A stretch of 22,892 nucleotides of DNA. Source: Azolla pinnata. Lineage: Eukaryota > Streptophyta > Polypodiopsida > Salviniales > Salviniaceae. The stretch is taken from assembly GCA_037176905.1 (NCBI GenBank), contig JBBBWG010031853.1:7579-30470 (forward strand), in the 5' to 3' direction. The notes under the pieces are model-generated. The model was not told the DNA's origin. It saw nothing but the letters and a program-made list of their open reading frames with translations, and ran no database searches. A program made the position numbers and the translations under genes. This document shows, one piece after another, positions 1 to 11,872 of the stretch; within the stretch, counting starts at the first letter, position 1, and every line of letters begins with the position of its first letter.

Positions 1-835
1 TGGGTCTGTGCTTATGTATGCATGCATGCATGTATGCTTTGCATGTATTGTATGCTTTGCATGTATTGTATGCTTTGCATGCATTGTATACATGCATGTA
101 TGTATGCTTTGCATGTATTGTATGCTTTGCATGTATTGTATGCTTTGCATGTATGCATGCATGCATGTATGCTTTGCATGTATTGTATGCTTTGCATGTA
201 TTGTATGCTTTGCATGTATTGTATGCATGCATGCATGTATGCTTTGCATGTTTGCATGCATGCAATTATGCTTTGCATGTATTGTATGCATGCATGTATG
301 TATGCTTTGCATGTATTGTATGCATGCATGCATGTATGCATGCATGTATGCTTTGCATGTATGCATGCATGCATGTATGCTTTGCATGTATTGTATGCAT
401 GCATGCAATTATGCTTTGCATGTATTTTATGCATGCCTGTATGTATGCTTTGCATGCGTTGTATGCATGCCTGTATGTATGCTTTGCATGTATGCATGCA
501 TGCATGTATGCTTTGCATGTATTGTATGCATGAATGTATGTATGGTTTGCATGTATGTATGCTTTGCATGTATGTGTGTGTGTGTGTGTGTGGGTATGTG
601 CTTATGTTTGTGTGCATGTGTGTGTGCATAAATATGTATGTGCGTGCACCGTATGTATGTTTTGCATGCATAAGCATGCATGTATGCATCCGTGTATGCA
701 TGTGTGTGCATGCATGCATGTATGTGCGTGCGCATGTGTATTTGTATGTGCGCATGTGTGTATGCAGGTGTGCATTCATGTATGTGTGCGTGCATGTATG
801 CATGTGTGCGTGTGGCATGCATGCATGCATGCATG
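1..835. repeat. CATG-rich minisatellite array
   Basis: From the window edge to about 560 the DNA is built from an 18-bp unit, TATGCTTTGCATGTATTG, interrupted by runs of (CATG)n and (TATG)n. From about 560 to 835 the unit decays into TG, CATG and TATG runs. Most of the array alternates purine and pyrimidine and is rich in CATGCATG palindromes. Neither strand contains many stop codons here, so long open frames appear in several registers on both strands. Those frames are a by-product of the 18-bp period (exactly six codons) and show only a cyclic Met/Cys/Leu/Tyr or His/Ala/Lys pattern. The left end of the array lies outside the window. Confidence 0.95.
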
Positions 836-852
836 CATGGATGGATGGATGG
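832..852. repeat. (ATGG)n microsatellite closing the array
   Basis: The CATG array passes directly into a short perfect run of ATGG units, after which ordinary sequence begins. It marks the right border of the simple-sequence block. Confidence 0.85.
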
Positions 853-2060
853 AGTGATTGTGGTTGTGAGTTCAGAACCTACCAAAAGCAAATTGAGATC
901 TTATTGGTGACAAAAAAAGGGCAAAGAGAAAGCCTCTTTTTTTTTCTTCTTCAAATTTAGCCAGAGGAGAGACATAGATAGACAGAGCAATCCAGATCGC
1001 AGACCCCGACAGAACTGTGAACAGTCGTCGGATGGACCAACGATTGAACACTCGGGCGCATGGACAAATGAAACGAATGGATGAGCAAACGTGAGATGCC
1101 CGATGCCGATCCTCGTTCGGACATTAGCCCGGACATTTCTGATGCGGATCTCGGCTAGCAAGCTTCCAAAACTGGCAAGTTGTTCGGGAGCACCTCTTCT
1201 GTCCTTTTTCCCTGCTCCCGCAGCAGCTCGATTCGACCCCTCCCGGGGGCTTTTGTCCGGAAGCGCGGCGCTGCAAAAATTATCGTCCTCGAAACCGGAT
1301 CTCGTGAGGATCTGCAGCAGAGTCTGCTTTTGTCGGGGATCCTTCTCCCAGAATCGTGACGAGGATGACGATGGCGGATGGTAATTGAAATGATTTCTTT
1401 TTGCAATGCCTTGGGCAAATCGAGCGGATCAAATGGCACGATTTGATGTGGCTCCAGACGAAGAATCTCATTGAAGCATTCAGTACCGATGCTACTGCTC
1501 TTTTTTTGCAGGTTGCTAGATATACTATTTCCCAATTGCTGGTTATGGGGGACAGTCTGGGAACTTATCCAAGGGGCCCAAACCATCGCAACGAACCCCA
1601 AACCCTAAACCCTAAGCCTGTAGCATGCAAGCCAAATCTCGGGCAAATTTTGAGATATTTCAACCGTAACATGATAAGAGCTTCGATCCTTTGTGCCCTC
1701 CTTGTGATCCCATCCGTGTCGTTATGACCCTGGTCCAGTGAGATGGATCCATAGAAAGTAAACGGTAATGCTCTTCCTCCGTACAACTATCGACGCTTTT
1801 GAAGGCATTATTGTTGTTTCGTCGAGGCCCACGACGTCCCGTGGGCAGCATCATGTGCGAGACATGTGACGACGATTGGAGCGAAGACGATACCGTCGAA
1901 ACTAACAAGAAAAACCTTCCATCGGGCACATGACGTGCAGCGAAACGCGCAATAGAATAAGCGCTTGGTGGTGATGCCGACATGGTGTCGTTCACAATGT
2001 GGATCTCATATGGAGAAGCTCTTTTCTTTTTGCCACCCACCACCAGACATGACACATCTA
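853..2060. other. Unassigned, partly GC-rich stretch
   Basis: This stretch is distal upstream DNA of INTS11. Positions about 1080-1380 are richer in G, C and CpG than the rest of the window. Open frames overlap on both strands here, for example 1155-1601 and 1660-2055 on the minus strand and 1091-1384 on the plus strand. I recognise none of them as a protein family and cannot link them with convincing splice sites. They may be the edge of an unrecognised gene, promoter DNA or decayed coding sequence. No tRNA, rRNA or intact transposon was seen. Confidence 0.5.
1600..1615. promoter_or_regulatory. Telo-box-like element
   Basis: Two perfect AAACCCT units in tandem followed by AA match the plant telomeric repeat and the telo-box found in many plant promoters. 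It lies about 2.3 kb from the INTS11 start codon, so a role for that gene is uncertain. It might instead belong to an unrecognised transcript nearby. Confidence 0.5.
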
Positions 2061-2090
2061 CAGGAACGCCACAATAGTAGCTAATATCGT

Positions 2091-2114
2091 AAAGAAAGAA
2101 AGGAAGAAAGAAAG
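2091..2114. repeat. (GAAA)n microsatellite, imperfect
   Basis: This is a purine-only run of AAAG/GAAA units with one GGAAG interruption. A second GAAA run follows about 120 bp downstream. Confidence 0.85.
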
Positions 2115-2232
2115 ATATATTAACGTCTTCTTAGGCCAATATAACCCACCACAAGCGCATCTAATGCCCATATCTGTGAGTGTACCCACCACCAGATTCC
2201 AGAGTTACGAAATATCTTGTCATCAGTTATAT

Positions 2233-2249
2233 AGAAAGAAAGAAAGAAA
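2233..2249. repeat. (GAAA)n microsatellite, second copy
   Basis: Four AGAA/GAAA units form this second purine run. With the run near 2100 it brackets a 120-bp stretch of unique sequence. Confidence 0.8.
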
Positions 2250-3876
2250 CCAAACGCGCGACAGAGACATTCCCTCATATATGATTGAATGTCCAAAAGG
2301 ACTGCCCAAAACAAAGACCGAATCGCTCACCCCCCCAATCATGTGTCTGAAAAGATGGGAAAGACTTTTACCCGCATAGCCGCACTTACCAAACTCAACT
2401 ACCAGGTCTAATGCAATCTATCAAGTTTGTTGTATGTTTGTTCAAAGCCGATTTGGAAAATGTTTGCTTGGTTTGGAAGGCAACGAGTTCCTAATAGATT
2501 GAAACTCGATTTGGAGGAGATTGATTGCGGCTAACCTGGATCGAGGTTGTGTAATCCGCCTGAGCTGATCTCTAGCTCTCATAACAACAATAGTGATTGT
2601 GACCCCCATCAGGACTAGGAAGACAAGCAAGCGAAATTCCATCCGAGATATCGAGTGAACTACATGGGAAGCGAGCAACTAACTTCACCTTCGCTACAAA
2701 AAACGAGTAACTGTAAACACGCCGGACCTGAAAAGGTGATCACCCAAACGCCGATATTAGAATTGACCGGAGTAGTCAGTAAAGAAAGTAAATTGCTGAC
2801 CTCTTTCACATCAAAGCGTGAGTGATTTGATTCGACTTGCTTGACCTTTACTAATCTATGGTCATGTAGGCCCAACCCATGTCACAATTGGAACAAGTAT
2901 GCACGAGGAGTGACTCGGTCAATCCTCACAAGAGGAACGAGTGAGTTAAGCAGCTTTTGTATTTCTCCATTCGCATCTTGATTCATCGCTTCTGCCTCGA
3001 TGCTTGTGTCTTGCTTCTGGCTTTCGTATGTTCTCCACATGGTAAGATTCGTAGTCCAAAAGGTCGTATTCTCGTCATTAGCGGCTTGCAACAGTCCATG
3101 AAAAGCTGATCCATATCATTTCATTCCTTGGGTAGAAACTGATGCGATTGCACGTATCTATTGAGGTATGAAACATGTTGATGTGATTTTGGAGTAAACT
3201 ACAAAGAAGATTATTTCATCTCAATAACTCGAGGTCAGATCCACTTAGAAGTTGGATACCACAGGTGTTGTCACCTCCACCTACAAGAGCGGATGACAAA
3301 AAGTTGAGCTTGGGTTCTTATTCTAGTCAAGACAGATCAACGACGCAAGTTGAACTTGCATATATCAGGTTTTCCACCAAGTCACAGTTAGGATTAGATG
3401 AATATCCGAAGCTAGATCTTCCTAATTGCCTCTTCAACAGACTTGCAAGTCCCACCCAAGTCTCGATGATCTAAACCCTCGAGTTCGTGCTGATAAACTT
3501 GTACCATCTCTCAAGGCCAAAATCAGGGTCCTGGATTGTGGACAAGTCGTACGAAACGGCTCGAAAATAAACCTGAAAGTGGCACTTTTGAAAGACTCCA
3601 CTATCCAAATGTGGGTCTTTGGATAGTCAAGAACCCCAGATTGGGTCAAGTTTAAAACCCTAAGAGTATACTCAGAAAGGGTCTTGGATGTTCAAATTCC
3701 TTCAAAATGGTCAAGCTTAGAGCCTAAGGGTGTGCACTGCTGATATAGCAATCTCTGTAAGGAGAAGCAAATCTTTTTAGGTTTGAATCCTAGCACCATC
3801 TCTCTTGTCCCAAGGTGGCGGTCAAGAGGAAGGCACCCACTCATCTCCATCTCGACTAGCCGTCATCATCATCATC
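2250..3876. other. INTS11 upstream region, no gene recognised
   Basis: The longest open frames here are only about 65-80 codons, for example minus-strand frames at 2442-2678, 2660-2875 and 2882-3091. They resemble nothing I know. The last few hundred bases should hold the INTS11 promoter and 5' leader, but I see no clear TATA box. Single AACCCTA-type motifs occur near 3470 and 3655. A purine- and T-arm-like segment near 3720-3800 is discussed under the rejected items. Confidence 0.5.
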
Positions 3877-6800
3877 ATGATCAAGTCCCTCATTCTTGGT
3901 AAGTCCACTGACTTGTACTCCTTGCTGCGTTTTTCTCCTCTTCCACCCACCTGGGTTGGGTTTTCTGCACATATATTTGTAAACAAATGCATAGGTGAGC
4001 TCGTTGTATGTATGAATCGATGTACATGTGGATGCGTACATATTGTATGACATATATGCGCATGTGTATGTATGTCATGGACATATGGGTGTGTATGTGT
4101 ATGAACATGATGTGTGTGTGCATGCCGTGCTTGTATAGGACATATGTATGTGCATGTGTGTATAGGTTTATACACATGCGTGAATATGTGTATGTGTATT
4201 TAAATATATGTATATGTATGTGCATCAGTATATTTGGAAACATATACATGTTTCAGATATGTGTATTTGTATCTATCTCCTTTTTTCCATTGTAGGAGCT
4301 GGTCTGGAAGTTGGAAAGAGCTGTGTCGTGGTCACGACAGGAGGAAAGAACATCATGTTTGATTGTGGTATGCATATGGGATACAATGATGAGCGGAGGT
4401 TTCCAGATTTCTCCTTGATATCAAAATGTGGCGATTTCACTCAAGTTATTGATTGTGTTATCATCACACATTTGTAAGTCCTTTGAAAGAAACATTGGTT
4501 TTTTTTTCTCACCCATTTCTATCCCATGCTATCCATGCTTTCAAATATCATTGTTTACATTGTTCTTTTGTTTCCCATCATCGCATTATAACAGCCCGGA
4601 AATTTCAAGTTCTGTAGTCATCTCAAATTCAATAATGAATCTAAACAATTCTAATGGTTGTTTTTTTCTTTGCGAAATGCTACCATTGCAAGGTCAACTG
4701 GTTGCACAATGCTTTTCTCACTGTTGAACATCACCAAACTTTTCACTTCATATTTATGAGGTCCTTACTATGGTCTTGATCTCATGTCATGAGTCTAAGC
4801 TGATTTCTCATAGCTGCCGGAAAATACCTTTGACAATTCATTACTTTTAAAATAATTATTCAATTGTTGTTTATAGTACTCCTAGGAATCTAACGTCAGT
4901 GATGTTTTCTCTTTGAGATCATTTATTTCAACTTTTAAAAAAGAGGTTTTCCTAAATCTTGGATCTATGCTTTGTTTGTGAAACGCTTGTCGTCATCTTT
5001 CTCTCAACTTAAGAAATTTTAGGTTTGTTGAAGCTTCCAAGACATTCTTATGCGTGTTCCATTGTGAAAAACATTTCTATAATATTTCTATGGTGGTTTG
5101 ATGGAATTGGCAATGTCCTTTGTGTTTCTAGTCATCTGGATCATGTTGGAGCTCTTCCTTACTTCACAGAAGTGTGTGGCTATGAAGGACCTATATTTAT
5201 GACAGTAAGCACGAGAGCATAGACAACCCGAGTGTAACTTTGTGGAATGATGTTGTGTCTTAAATTGGTTAACCAGGTTTTGAAACTTGTTTTGTTCTTG
5301 GCAGTATCCTACTAAGGCTTTAGCACCGTTAATGCTTGAGGACTACCGCAAGGTCCTTGTAGAAAGAAGGGGTGAGCAAGAACAGTTCAGTGTGCTACAG
5401 ATACATGACTGCATGAGGAAAGGTAAGAAAATCATTCTGGAAATTGGCATCTTGTTTGTATAGCTGGTAAGAAGTCATTCTAATATTTCGCATCATTCTG
5501 GTGTGACAATCATGCAGATATTCAGATTTGACTTAGTAGTATCATGAAACATACCAGAGCCACATAGGGCGAAATAGGCTCAAGGGGTTTCGGGTGAAAT
5601 TCTAAAGTCTGTTGTCACTGAAAATCTTTGGGAACAGTGCTTATTTTCCTGGACTATTGAAACAGGTCAAAAATATCAGAGGCTTTCTACCACTGGACCT
5701 TGGTGCTTATTTATTGAATTCTTTGACATACAAAAGATCCGTGCATTAGAAACTGTTTTTATCTGTCCTTTAAGCAGTGGAAACATAACAGGAAGCTCTT
5801 TGTGTTCCCTGATTCAGTATGGGCATGATATATGATGGACAAATCATTGATCACATTTATGGGAACATCTGCTTCAAATCAGGAAAATCAAGTTCAGAAA
5901 TGAAGATCAATATAAAATTAATGCAGCTTGACGCTTGTTTGCCTTTTGTTTGCAGTAACTGCAGTTGACTTAAGACAGACAATAACTGTGGGAAATGACA
6001 TCCAGCTTCGAGCGTACTACGCTGGACATGTATTCTCGTTTTCTTTTTATGCCGTTTGTACATCTTGATCTTGAAAAAGAGATATAATTTAATGCTTGAT
6101 TTGATATGTGAATCTTGATGATTTGATACTGAATAGAATAGTTAAATTCTTGCAGGTTCTTGGTGCAGCTATGTTTCATGTCAAGGTGGGTGAAAGCAGT
6201 GTAGTTTATACCGGAGATTATAATATGACTCCAGATAGACACTTGGGTTCTGCACAAATTGACCGTCTACGACCGGATCTTATTATCACTGAGTATATTA
6301 CTTTGCTCTTATGCAATCTATACCTGGATCTTTTGAAAACTTACAATTTCATGGATGTGTGTTTGTGTGCTCCAAAGATTGCTAGAATCCCATGTAACAT
6401 GTTTTATGCAGAGAAGTGAATGTTTAATGTACATATGTGTGTCACGCTTTTCAGTAGACAATCTAATTGTGAACCACTTTAGATCTTTGGATTGCGTAAA
6501 TTCCCTTGTTTTTCAACTATGTAGAACCGAGAATACACGCCTGGAAGTTTATATTTAATAGACAATTCCTTATATCTCATACTTATGACTTCATTATAAC
6601 CATCAAAACTTGTAGATATACCATGACTTCCTTGTAAAGGTTGTCAAGAATAGTAGACCTAAAAAAAACAAAATGACAGAATTGTAGCTGTAAAACAAAA
6701 GCTAGGAGATACGAATTCAGCATAAAGTTGACAACTCTCCATGGGTCAGAAATTCTGAAGGAAAATCCCTTGGAGAACCAGGGTACTGTTTTGTGATAAT

Positions 6801-9800
6801 TTCACTTCTATTATGAAACAAGTGGGACTGAATAGGAGGCACATAAAGCTCCCAAAATTTATAAAGAATAGGTTGTTAGTAGACCGCATTTCATTAGAAA
6901 ATAGGTGTCATAGAATGAGAAGCAGCTAATGCCACGGCAATTTTACAGGAATAATAGGCAGGCACCCAAGGCTTTTGGCCAACTCCTTAATCAAATAATT
7001 TCCTGGATTTCACTTATTTTTTCATTCTTCATACCTAGTTAATCATTTGATAGAAAACCACCCACTTTGTAATTGAATGTAATGTCATACATCATGCTTG
7101 CATAGTCTGGGTGGACACGTTCTCATTCATTTGCACATATCATTTTCGTCACATTATCTTACATTTTGGATCCATGATAGGTCAACTTATGCAACAACTA
7201 TAAGAGAAGCCAAGCATGCCCGTGAACGGGAGTTTCTGAAGGCTGTGAGATGCTTTGAGCTAGACAACATTCTGGATAGTCGAGTTTAAATGGAATATGG
7301 CAGTGTTCTGCTAACGTTATGCTGTGTTTTGCTGGTTTGGAAACAGGTGCACACATGTATTGCTGGTGGGGGTAAGGTTTTGATCCCTGTGTTTGCCCTT
7401 GGTCGTGCACAGGTTCTTTTTCTGACTTGAAGTACGTTTTAAGTTTATGGATTTATGATCAAGCCACTCCTGAGATCCATGGGTTTTTTGTTTTAGGAAC
7501 TTTGCATTCTTATGGATGACTATTGGGAACGGATGAATCTCAAGGCACCCATTTATTTTTCTGCTGGTTTGCCAACTTCTTACTAGTCCTCAAAATGATT
7601 CAATATCCGTATAAATATATTGCCTCAGTTATTTCATTGTTTGTCCTTAGAAAGAGAAGGCCGTAGTGTAAGATGTAATCACATGTTTGGGCTTTTAGGC
7701 TATTGTAGTCTCTTCTTACTAATCCCTCAAATGATTCAATATCCGTATATATAGATTGCCTGAGTCATTTCATATAGTTTTTCCTCAAAAGAGAATGCTG
7801 TAGTGGTAAGATGTAATCTCACGTTTAGGCTTTTAGGCTATTGTAGCCACTTATAAATCATCAATATGTCTTTCTTGGAATACTGGATGATGCATATATT
7901 GTAGTCATAATTTCAAGGGGAGCTTTCCTATACAGTAACTTTCTTACAACAATCTGCATGATTTATATATATAGTAAATTTTCATTAGATGCAAGTAGAT
8001 TAAATACCATCTAACTTCACTACAAGAGTGCCGCAAGTCTGGGGGGAAATAAATAAATCTCCTTTTCTGTTCTCTTTCTTGATAGTTAGTTTTCTACAGA
8101 ACCTGAATGAAATTGGTGGCAAATTGTGGTTCTTGGAAGGCTCAGATTGATGTAGATAGGTTGAACTTGCGTCTCCAATCAACATTTGGAATTATTTTAA
8201 GTAGATATTATCTTAATTCCTAGTAAGAAAATAAAAATTGTGGTCACTCCTGAGAATATTAGACTGGCAATGTTTAGGAAACTTCTGCCAGTGATTTTTT
8301 TCCAACAGTGTAATTTGTATATCCAATTAAGTCATGAGTCTTATATGTGGTTTTGTCATTTCAATTTTGTGTGCAAAAGGGGTGTCTATTAGATGATAAA
8401 TTGCAAGCCCTTTCCTGGAATTTATTCACAAATAGCTCGCACCTTGATAGCATTTATTGTTAACGTATTTGTTGTAAAAAAAGGTGGAATCTTTGTTATA
8501 GTTCATGATAGTTGAGCCCTTGACCAAACTGTTGCAGGGATTTATGTGTTCTTTGCACAGGTTTGACGATGCAAGCTACTGTATATTATAAGCTATTGAT
8601 ATCATGGACAAGTCAGAGAGTTAAGGATACATGTGTTACCCGGAATACTTTTGACTTCAAGCATGGTATGGCTGTTCTAATTGTTGTTTGGGAAGCTCTT
8701 TCTATCTCATTTTGCAACAAATTTTTGCGAAGTGTTGGTTCCTTTGCAAAGCACTAAGTTTTTATTTTCCCGGATTGCAGTATCTGCATTTGATCGATCA
8801 CAAATGAATGCTGTGGGGCCTTGTGTGCTTTTTGCCACACCAGGGATGCTCAGTGGAGGGCTTTCGCTGGAGGTTTTCAAGCAATGGGCGCCTTCTGAGA
8901 AAAATATGGTTGTGGTTCCGGGGTAAAATTATAGTTGCCTTGTTTTTGATAAATGTTGGACCTATGGGAGAATATACAAAACTTCCTTCCACTTGCAGGT
9001 ATTGTGTGCCTGGAACTGTGGGGCACAGATTAGTCCAAGGGAAAACAGTAAGAGTTGATGCGAGAACATCAATGGAAGTTCGTTGTCAGGTTCTTTTCTC
9101 CTCTTGCATCCTGCTTGAGTAGGAAGACATACAAATGAAATTAAGAAAATGGAAAAGAATGAATATTAACATCATGCGATGCCAATGTGTGGAATGGGTT
9201 TTTGCATTAAAATCATGTTGGACACAAGAATTGTAAAGTGACTGGCTATGTCTCTCCCCAAATGATGTGGAAGGAAGGATATTCGAAAGGCACTCTAGAC
9301 ATTCTTCATTTCAAGGATAACCTTATTATATTGAAATCTCTCTTGAAATCCACTCCAATGAATCTTGATTATAACCAAGCCTTACATTGCTGGTAGTGCC
9401 GTTTGCTTTGGCCTAGGAGTTCATCCACTATTCTTTCCCTAGAAGACATTGATATGTCTAGGAAACCAGAAAAACACTGATACACACGGAGAAAATCTTG
9501 CGGCATGTTAAGAATGGATATACGTTTTAAGGGTATTTGAGGACTTAGTGAATGTAGTATGATCAATCTTTGTCTTCTTCATCTTCCAAGTATCTCAAAC
9601 TATCATCCATAAGATACAAGTTTAAGCCTGTGCAATAGATTCAAATACTCATTTGCAGAAAGAAAGTATGCTTCCTATCCGTGTGTCTTACTGTGTTTTA
9701 TTGGTTGGAATTTTGGTTTCTTATTGAGAATGTACTTGATTCTGGCCCAGGTTCATCATCTTTCTTTCAGCGCACATACTGATGCAAAAGGCATCATGGA

Positions 9801-10707
9801 TTTACTTCATCATGTGGGGCCAAAGCATGTTATTCTAGTTCATGGTGAGCAGCCAAAAATGGCTTTGTTGAAAACAAGGGTTACATCGGAGCTAGGTGTC
9901 CCATGTTTTGCCCCTGGAAATGGTGAGGTGGTTGAGGTCCCATCACGCCTTGTTATCAAAGTGCTTGCCACAGAACGCTTCTTGGCAGGTGATGTTCCAT
10001 CGTTGGAAGATGTACAAGATACAAAGAAAGCAGCGGCTATAGTTCGCACTTCTCCAACGAATCTCGTGAAAATGATGCCATCTGTCAATAATGGTCTGCG
10101 TTCTGGAATTGTTATGATGAATCAGGATAGAGCAATTCAAGTGATGCATCCCGAGGAAGTTTTACCTGTGTTGAATGTTTCGCAGCATGAGTTTCTCTTC
10201 AAGTGTTACTGCCCGATACACATGAAGTTGGATACTAGTAAAGCAGATCCTTATATGGCATCGGGAGTGCCGCAGCCTGATGAGCAACCGAAGAAAAGGT
10301 ATTGCAAAGATGCTAAAAGAATCCCAAGCCTTGATCTAGAACAGGAACCCAAAAATGATGATGAAGAAGACGACGATGATGGTGATGCAGAATCATGCCT
10401 CGAGTACGAGCAAGAGTGCACTTGGGTTCCATCCTTAAAAGCTCCTGATATTTTAGATGCTGTCTATTTGTGGCTAGTCAAATGGCTTGGTTGTACACTC
10501 TTTACCAAGGACAACGAATGTATCATCGGGCGATCTGTTCGTTTACGTGTCTGTACCGATCACGATCCAGACTGTCAGCGGATCATTGCAGCAACAGGAA
10601 AAGCCAGAGTTGCAGCCATTGTAGCATGTAATTGGTCGTCCAAAGACGAAATATTGGCCAACCGGGTTGTGCCCCTGCTGAGTACACTGAGGGTGAAAGC
10701 AGAATGA
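3877..10707 (+). CDS. INTS11: INTS11 / CPSF73-II RNA endonuclease subunit
   Basis: This is a metallo-beta-lactamase/beta-CASP endonuclease of the Integrator (INTS11, plant CPSF73-II) family, a nuclear enzyme that cuts nascent RNA. Exons: 3877-3898, 4296-4473, 5132-5204, 5305-5422, 5956-6029, 6156-6292, 7181-7244, 7347-7412, 7497-7566, 8561-8665, 8781-8922, 8999-9089, 9751-10707. All introns are GT-AG, and the frame is open for 698 residues. The zinc-ligand motifs are intact: FDCGMHMG (about 29-36), THFHLDH (65-71), YYAGH (H155), YTGDYN (D176) and ITESTYATT (E201). The beta-CASP motifs FSAHTDAKG (H389) and LVHGE (H411) are also present, so catalytic activity is expected. The start is the first ATG, and [10 protein letters not shown] aligns with the family N-terminus. 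Family members have about 600-615 residues; the excess lies in the tail, which has an acidic run near 582-595. The INTS11-type core ([23 protein letters not shown]) argues against CPSF73-I. Confidence 0.96.
4003..4260. repeat. TG/CATG/TATG-rich tract in INTS11 intron 1
   Basis: Most of intron 1 is degenerate (TG)n, TATG and CATATG sequence, similar in composition to the array at the left end of the window but without its 18-bp period. The tract stops about 35 bp before the acceptor of exon 2, leaving a T-rich tract free. Confidence 0.8.
7576..7846 (+). repeat. Tandem duplication of about 134 bp in INTS11 intron 9
   Basis: Two direct copies, 7576-7708 and 7712-7846, both run from CTTCTTACTA to GGCTATTGTAG. 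Both contain ATGATTCAATATCCGTAT and AAGATGTAATC, with scattered substitutions and a few small indels. The first copy begins nine bases into the intron, which is the longest in the gene (994 bp). Confidence 0.92.
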
Positions 10708-11872
10708 GAAGCTGTGGAGATTGTTGCTGAACAACTAACTAAAGGGGAGCAAACAGAGGATGGGAGAGTTGCCGAGCCAGGCATGTGAAAGTAGGAAATT
10801 TTTTTGTGTGCTAGTCAGTATCAACAGTCTGAGTTTTATGTCCAAAATACAGGAATCTTGCAGCAATTCCTAAGGAAAGGAATTTTCCTCGACAATCTGC
10901 ATGAATTTGATTTCTCACTATCCATCCTATACAGCCTTTGTTATTGTATTATATCCAAGAATTCCTACCCACCCAGCCCACTTCAGATTTTGGATGAGTA
11001 CTTGTGATTCTTCAGTACTGTTCTACCCTAACCAATTTGTTGCCAAGCCTCATTGTCTAGGGTTTAGTTTTTGAGCAATGTTTTCAACTTGAACTCAATT
11101 GTATTGGAGAGGTGTTTAATGAGAATCTGTTCAGCAAACTGTTAAACTGCTTATCACAATTTTTGCCCAGGCCTCTGCAAGTATAGAACTCTTTTCTCTG
11201 GACATGGAGCTGTTTCCTGGCCCAAAATACTGGTTTGGAACACAATGTAGTATGAGATTTGGAACATGTACTAGTATAAAACCATAATTTTTGTGCTACC
11301 CAGATTTATTCATCCGGATTACATTTGATTCTAATAGCAAAACTTAGGAGCGCCGCACTTTTCGGCTCTCCTTTTTGAATCTCATGCCAAGCACTCAAAT
11401 CAGTCCGGTTTGTGCAGCGAATCATGCCGAGTCTTTAACCTTCCTCTCTACCTTGCTTGCCCTGCAGGTAAAATTTCTAGGTTTCTGAGCATATCACAAT
11501 ACCTATAGCTCATCAGCTGCTGGTGTAACATAACCAGATGGCTGTTTGGAAGAGCACTCGTTCCCACATCTAGCTAGTCTTTTATGTAGAATTTAGAAAT
11601 TAACTTGGCAGATGAGAATGGGATACTCATAAAATTCTGCTATCTAGTAATTTCCTTTATTATTATTGCATTTATTAAACCTGGCCATATTCCATGATGA
11701 ATTATGGATTTAAGTGAAGAATCAACTATACAAGCTGATTAGTTCTGTTACATATATATGTATATGTACATCTGTATATTGCAGAATGGAGACAATGAAT
11801 TCTTCAGAAAAATGCTTCAAGGGAAAACCGCACAAATGCTCCCCATCTTCTTTGAGCATGGATCAGTTTGCA
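10708..11872. other. Space between converging INTS11 and QPT 3' ends
   Basis: INTS11 (+) and QPT (-) are transcribed toward each other, so both 3' untranslated regions and poly(A) sites must lie in these 1165 bp. The DNA is AT-rich, with only short open frames and no recognisable family. One plant-telomere-like TAGGGTTTAG motif lies near 11060. I see no mobile element or RNA gene. Confidence 0.7.

Noticed and set aside
8-960. Several long open frames on both strands with cyclic Cys/Met/Leu/Tyr or His/Ala/Lys peptides
   Set aside because: They come from an 18-bp repeat that lacks stop codons in most registers. The same block is open in several frames on both strands, and the peptides are pure repeat.
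2442-3091. Minus-strand frames of about 65-80 codons considered as exons or retroelement fragments
   Set aside because: No recognisable motif, no matching splice sites between them, and lengths expected by chance.
3715-3800. tRNA-like 3' half: TTAGG TTTGAAT CCTAG resembles a T-arm with a B-box, followed by CACCATC
   Set aside because: No proper A-box or D-arm, no 7-nt anticodon loop with a 5-bp stem, and the acceptor pairs over only about five bases with an overlong body. At most it is a decayed tRNA fragment.
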